NCBI GenBank assembly: GCA_963719465.1
Contig: OY970386.1
Location: forward strand, 1,240,001 to 1,304,000
Source: JALHUB01 sp963719465
GTDB lineage: Bacteria; Chloroflexota; Dehalococcoidia; DSTF01; JALHUB01
DNA length: 64,000 nucleotides
Reading direction: 5' to 3'
Shown: in pieces, positions 59,953-64,000 of the stretch
Numbering within the stretch: position 1 is the stretch's first letter
How the letters are laid out: every line of letters begins with the position of its first letter
Notes under the pieces: generated by a model
Databases searched by the model: none
What the model saw: the letters and a program-made list of their open reading frames with translations, nothing else
Told to the model about the DNA's origin: nothing
Translations under genes and position numbers: made by a program

Positions 59953-62084
59953 TCGTGCCCATCGCCCTGACCGCTGTGCTACCTGCACCCCGTGGGGCGA
60001 CCTACGCCTCGCCGGGAGATGGCAGCGACTTTTGGCAACAGATGACAAACGGCCTATATGGTGGAGTCATTCAGCGACTTGCGGTCAGCCCGTCGGGAGC
60101 CGTCTTTGCCGGGACATACGGAGCAGGCTTGTTCCGAAGCACTGACAATGGAGCAACCTGGACACAAGTGTATGGGCCGGGTGCCCTTGTCAACGCCCTT
60201 GCCATCAACTCGTCAGGTCATATCTTTGTTGAAGGTGACAACGGGCTCTTCCGCAGTACCGACAATGGAGATACCTGGGCCAGCAGCGGCTTGACCAACA
60301 TCAACGTTAGCTGTCTCGCCATCAACTCGTCGGGTGACATCTTCGCGGGCAGTCTCTTTTTTGGGCAGGGCATTTTCCGTAGCACGGACGACGGGGAGAG
60401 CTGGACTCAGGTAAACAATGGCCTGACAGGCACCAACGTCAGTGCACTGGCCATCAACTCCTCAGATGACATCTTCGCAACAACGACCGATTCGGGGGTT
60501 TTCCGTACTACGGACAATGGAGAAACGTGGACACAGATCAACAATGGGTTAACGACCACTCAGCTCCTGTCTGTTGCTATCAACTCTTCGGGTGATGTGT
60601 TTGTGGGCACTAATGACCAGGGCATCTTCCGCAGTACTGACAATGGAGAGAGCTGGACTCAGGTAAACAATGGTCTGACGGCTTACGGGGTTTTTTCGCT
60701 CGCCATCGACTCGTCTGATCACGTCTTCGCTGGGACCTGGCGGGGCGGTATTTTCCGCAGCACTGACAATGGTGACAGCTGGGCATACACCGGCTTGCCC
60801 AATACCGCTGTTCGGTCTCTCGCCGCAAAGCCTTCAGGTGGTGTCTTTGCGGGAACCGACGGCGAGGGGATCTTCCGTACCACCGACGACGGTCAAAACT
60901 GGACGCAAGTCAACGATGGCCTAGCCAACGCTTGGGTTCAGGCGCTTGCGATTGATTCTTCGAACCGGGTCTTTGCGGCAACTTGGAACGATGGGGTGTT
61001 CCGCAGCACCGACTCCGGCGCAACTTGGACCAACACCGGCCTGGCCAAGAACATTGTTGAGGCCATCACGGTCAAGTCCGCTAACCAGGTCTTTGCGGGA
61101 AGCCACGACGTTTTCCGTAGCACCGACAGTGGCGGAAGCTGGACTCAGATGACCACGGGCTTGACGGATCTGGTCCAGTCCTTGGCCGTCAATTCTGCCG
61201 GTGACATCTTTGCAGGCACTCAACAGGGAGTGTTCCGCAGCACCGACGATGGGGAAAGCTGGACTCAGGTAAACAATGGCCTGACAGGTACTAACGTCAG
61301 TGCGCTGGCCATCAACTCTGAGGGTGTAATCTTTGCAGGAACCTGGGGAGCCGACGGCATCTTTCGCAGCGTCGACAACGGTGAAAGCTGGACCCAAGTC
61401 AACAACGGTTTGACCGAAAAGGCGGTCCGTTCGCTTGCCATCAACTCTTCAGATCACATCTTTGCGGGGACTTGGGACGGCATCTTCCGCTCAACCGACA
61501 ACGGTGATACCTGGACTAGTGTTAGTACTGGCTTACTGGACTTCGCCGACGTGGGTTCTGTGGCGATCGACTCGGCGGGGTGCATCTTTGTTGGCACTCT
61601 CGACACTTCTCAGGGTGCTTTCTACAGCGGAGACAATGGAGAAACCTGGTCGCAAATCAACAGCGGCTTAACGAATATGTCGGTGCTTTCCCTCGCCATT
61701 GACTCATCGGGCTACGTCTTTGCGGGGACATACGGCGGCGTCTTTCGGAGCCGGTTGCCCACGCCATGCTCTGGCGGCCCAGCGACCCCCACTTTCACGC
61801 CGACACCCACAACGACGCTCACACCCACGCCGACATACATACCAACCCGAACTCCAACACAAACGCCTACGCTGGGGCCATCTCCAACGCCCACGCTTAC
61901 GCCGAAGCCAGGTGCCGTCGGCGGCCTAGCGGAGCCTCCGGACGTGGCCGGCGCAAACTCAGAGGCCTTCGCCTCACCTACGAGTCCAATCCCCGTCGCA
62001 GCGGAAGTAGCCGCTGTCTTGGCTATAGGCGTCGTTGCGCTTGGCGGTGCCGGCTGGTATGCGAGGAGACGCTGGCCAAGGTAG
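59907..62084 (+). CDS. Secreted Asp-box (BNR) beta-propeller protein with GGLAEPPD C-terminal motif
   Basis: 725 residues from ATG 59907, with AGAGGAG upstream. A signal peptide (LLKGLVAAALIVPIALTAVL) is followed by about 14 repeats of ~40 residues; 13 carry an Asp-box such as FRSTDNGESWTQV. Two seven-bladed propellers or one large one would fit. A Thr/Pro stalk (TPTFTPTPTTTLTPTPT) and a C-terminal AVGGLAEPPDVA, helix and WYARRRWPR end it. Asp-boxes are structural, and no sialidase catalytic residues are evident. A surface-binding role is likely. Confidence 0.8.
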   Translation: MRARSLLKGLVAAALIVPIALTAVLPAPRGATYASPGDGSDFWQQMTNGLYGGVIQRLAVSPSGAVFAGTYGAGLFRSTDNGATWTQVYGPGALVNALAINSSGHIFVEGDNGLFRSTDNGDTWASSGLTNINVSCLAINSSGDIFAGSLFFGQGIFRSTDDGESWTQVNNGLTGTNVSALAINSSDDIFATTTDSGVFRTTDNGETWTQINNGLTTTQLLSVAINSSGDVFVGTNDQGIFRSTDNGESWTQVNNGLTAYGVFSLAIDSSDHVFAGTWRGGIFRSTDNGDSWAYTGLPNTAVRSLAAKPSGGVFAGTDGEGIFRTTDDGQNWTQVNDGLANAWVQALAIDSSNRVFAATWNDGVFRSTDSGATWTNTGLAKNIVEAITVKSANQVFAGSHDVFRSTDSGGSWTQMTTGLTDLVQSLAVNSAGDIFAGTQQGVFRSTDDGESWTQVNNGLTGTNVSALAINSEGVIFAGTWGADGIFRSVDNGESWTQVNNGLTEKAVRSLAINSSDHIFAGTWDGIFRSTDNGDTWTSVSTGLLDFADVGSVAIDSAGCIFVGTLDTSQGAFYSGDNGETWSQINSGLTNMSVLSLAIDSSGYVFAGTYGGVFRSRLPTPCSGGPATPTFTPTPTTTLTPTPTYIPTRTPTQTPTLGPSPTPTLTPKPGAVGGLAEPPDVAGANSEAFASPTSPIPVAAEVAAVLAIGVVALGGAGWYARRRWPR

Positions 62085-62190
62085 CTCGCATCCCTTGCCA
62101 CACAGCGCGCCGCTGCTGAAGAAGGCAGCAGGCACGTGCCGCGTATCCGCGTATTCCTGTTGCGCAAGGCGGGCAGGCCGCTGCGCCGAA

Positions 62191-63084
62191 TCAGCGGCCT
62201 TCCTGGCGGCGGCGGCGCTTGAGGAAGTCCTCTAGGTCCTTGATCAGCATCTCGCTGGGCGGCAGCGGCGGCAGATCGGCGTCCTCAGGCGGCTCGTCGG
62301 CGGCGTCGGCGCGGCGCTCGAGCTCCTGCAGGTAGGAGGCGGCTTCCGGGTTCGTGCCGATGATCGCGGTGACCTGCTGCTCGAAGCGGTCCACCGCGCG
62401 GTCGACGTCGCTGAGGTCGAGGCCGAGATTGAAGAGGGCGTCGACGGTGGCGAGGAGGGCGCGCGCGACTTTCGGGTTCTGGCTTATGCCCAGGTAGTGG
62501 GGCACGCTGGCCCAGAGGCTTATCGCCGGGAGGTCCGCTACCTGGCAGGCGTCGTGGATGACGCCGGGAATGCCGGTCGGGCCCTGGTAGCGGGTGGCGC
62601 CGACGCGGAGGGCGCGCAGCCGCTCCAGGAGCTGCGGGTCGGTGGCGAAGCCGATGAGCGGCACGTCGCGGGTGTGCGGAACGTCGCCGAGCATGGCGCC
62701 GACGGTGACGATCATCCCGACGCCGCACTGCTGCGCGACGTCCATGATCTCGGCGGTGAAGGCGCGCCACTTGAGCTGCGGCTCTATGCCAACGAGCACG
62801 ACGACGTCGCGTTCAAGCGCCGGGTCGACGTGGTAGAAGAAGGAGTTGGCCGGCCAGGTGAGGCTGCGCTGGTGGTCGGGGCCGACTGAGACGGTGGGCC
62901 TGACGCTGGTGAAGTCGTAGAACTCCTCGGGATCGATATCGGCGAAGCGCTGGGCGGACCACTTTTCGACGAGGAGACGCGCGGCGGTGGTCGCGGACTC
63001 GGCGGCGTCGTTCCAGCCGGCGAAGGCGGCGACGAGCAGCGGGTTGCGCAGGGATGGTATCTGTTCGATGTGAGTGTAGGGCAT
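62191..63084 (-). CDS. PAC2 family protein (proteasome-assembly-chaperone fold)
   Basis: 297 residues. LLVAAFAGWNDAAESATTAA, GIEPQLKWRAF, GAMLGDVPHTRDVP and YQGPTGIPGVIHDACQVADL are PAC2 blocks. The family is found in Actinobacteria and Chloroflexota; its partner is uncertain, and no proteasome genes are in view. The C-terminus is a charged helix (EMLIKDLEDFLKRRRRQEG) duplicated as a remnant at 59513-59582. Confidence 0.85.
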   Translation of the reverse strand: MPYTHIEQIPSLRNPLLVAAFAGWNDAAESATTAARLLVEKWSAQRFADIDPEEFYDFTSVRPTVSVGPDHQRSLTWPANSFFYHVDPALERDVVVLVGIEPQLKWRAFTAEIMDVAQQCGVGMIVTVGAMLGDVPHTRDVPLIGFATDPQLLERLRALRVGATRYQGPTGIPGVIHDACQVADLPAISLWASVPHYLGISQNPKVARALLATVDALFNLGLDLSDVDRAVDRFEQQVTAIIGTNPEAASYLQELERRADAADEPPEDADLPPLPPSEMLIKDLEDFLKRRRRQEGR

Positions 63085-63162
63085 GTTGGTTTCCGCAATG
63101 AGTATAGCACTGGAGCCTTGCTGACCTTAACCCCGCAAGGTCGGCGTTGAGGCTGGTCTTCG

Positions 63163-64000
63163 TCAGTTCTGGGGCCCGGCGGGAAAGCCGGCGTCCAGGT
63201 TCACTTGCGCGGCGCCGAGGATAGGCCCGCTCTTCCCCTGGAACACGACCATGTACTCGTCGGGCTCCCCCTGAGAGAGCTGGGGGACTGGCGTTCCCAT
63301 TTTCACGATGGCGTAAAAGGCGATGAGTCCGTTCGGAAGGCTGTCGTCTGAGACCTCCCAGTCCACGTTCAGCGCCGCATCGGAGAGCTGCGCATTTGAG
63401 ATGAACTCGCGCTCCAAGAGGTAATTGAGCGCTTCGTCTCGCATGCCGGCCGCTATCGGCTTGTCTGATAAGTCGCCCATGCAGGAATGGAGGTCAGGAT
63501 CGGCCGCCGTCATATAGAACGGCCCCCTTACTTCTGCTCCCGGCGGCAAGACGCTCTCGTCGTCCGACGTCGACACAAACAGCCGGTCGAGCCCCAGGGC
63601 GTCGAGCGCCGGATCAGGCGACGCAAGCAGGGGAGCGGCAATCGCGGGGGTTAGCGGCGTCGTGGCGGAGGGCAGCATCACCAGGAAGCCGCCCGACGTA
63701 TCCCGCTCGTCCAGAGGGCACCAGATGGCTTCGGGGGTAAGCGTGGGAAGAGCGTCGTTCAGACCGCTTCCGGACTCGATCCGTCCGTCTATCAGGTTCG
63801 CGATCCGCCAGTTCTCCTCGACACTCAGGTCCGGCGAGCCCATGGTGTTCAAGACGACGACCACCCTGCCGCGGCGAAAGACGGTCTCGAATGATGTCTG
63901 GAATATCGTCGGGTCAGGACCCATCGGTCGCTTCACCGTCAAGCTCTCCTCGCCAATGCTCGAAGGAATCTCCGTCACGCCGAGCTCCCAACCGCGCGTC
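63163..64000 (-). CDS. Hypothetical protein, N-terminus cut by window edge
   Basis: The frame is open from the stop at 63163 to the window edge; GTG 63978 is the first internal start, but the frame continues beyond it. The visible part has VFRRGRVVVVLNTMG, a long acidic mid-region and VNVDW-like strands near the end, resembling the ligand domain of exported proteins. I do not recognise a family. A signal peptide, if any, lies outside the window. Confidence 0.55.
   Translation of the reverse strand, partial: TRGWELGVTEIPSSIGEESLTVKRPMGPDPTIFQTSFETVFRRGRVVVVLNTMGSPDLSVEENWRIANLIDGRIESGSGLNDALPTLTPEAIWCPLDERDTSGGFLVMLPSATTPLTPAIAAPLLASPDPALDALGLDRLFVSTSDDESVLPPGAEVRGPFYMTAADPDLHSCMGDLSDKPIAAGMRDEALNYLLEREFISNAQLSDAALNVDWEVSDDSLPNGLIAFYAIVKMGTPVPQLSQGEPDEYMVVFQGKSGPILGAAQVNLDAGFPAGPQN

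Overview
This 64 kb window is high-GC bacterial chromosome. It most resembles a Chloroflexota genome of the Dehalococcoidia or a related lineage. This is inferred from the gene set: DUF6391 and PAC2 proteins, Rex, a long ATP synthase subunit a, MreB without MreC/D beside it, an ImuB/DUF6504/DnaE2 mutasome, and surface proteins ending in a GG-x-AEPPD motif plus a membrane segment. No rRNA or protein marker fixes the genus.

Layout. 1-4.9 kb, mainly minus strand: envelope genes (DUF333 lipoprotein-like protein cut by the window edge, lytic transglycosylase, TolB-like propeller, DedA) and tRNA-Arg(TCT). 5-9.2 kb, plus strand: a compact run of S2P protease, HD protein, tyrA, aroA and gmk. 9.3-16.5 kb: a complete F1Fo ATP synthase operon (atpZ/I-B-E-F-H-A-G-D-C), then murA and mreB, with rex convergent. 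19.8-24.4 kb: small membrane proteins, a minimal zinc protease, a methyltransferase, a DUF2156 protein and a thioredoxin-fold lipoprotein. 24.5-31.2 kb: an integrated mobile element. 31.5-47.8 kb: a GT39 glycosyltransferase, lipoate synthesis (lipB-lipA), an AGPS-like/GlpD/DagK lipid operon, a DUF362 protein, a hydrolase, a YyaL-type protein, a family 5 UDG, an S51-like protein with a CysRS-like tail, a ferredoxin-nitroreductase and an orphan histidine kinase. 48.1-54.2 kb: an SOS-type translesion cassette (imuB, DUF6504, a possibly acquired gene, dnaE2). 54.4-64 kb: surface proteins, a K+ channel, a second DagK, recF, a 13-Asp-box propeller and a PAC2 protein.

The most interesting object is the 6.7 kb element inserted in tRNA-Thr(CGT). 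A 37-bp identity block flanks it, but the block covers the 5' half of the tRNA (acceptor strand to anticodon loop), not the usual 3' half. A good tRNA promoter is left stranded at the far end (31225-31253), in front of a half tRNA. The rebuilt tRNA now sits 83 bp downstream of the integrase on the same strand. The element has paired arm-type repeats at both ends, an integrase, an excisionase-like HTH protein, a CHC2/TOPRIM primase with an ATPase-like region, and ten copies of a 7-bp iteron inside the primase coding sequence (a candidate origin). It has no capsid, terminase or relaxase gene.

Other highlights are two palindromic repeat modules read in frame inside the PHP domain of dnaE2, one with a compensatory stem change; a promoter for imuB with a near-perfect SOS box in its spacer; and an Asp in place of the catalytic Cys in MurA. 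Several genes (aroA, atpH, the nitroreductase, possibly dedA) carry single-base frame breaks, mostly at short runs of one base, which may be sequence errors.
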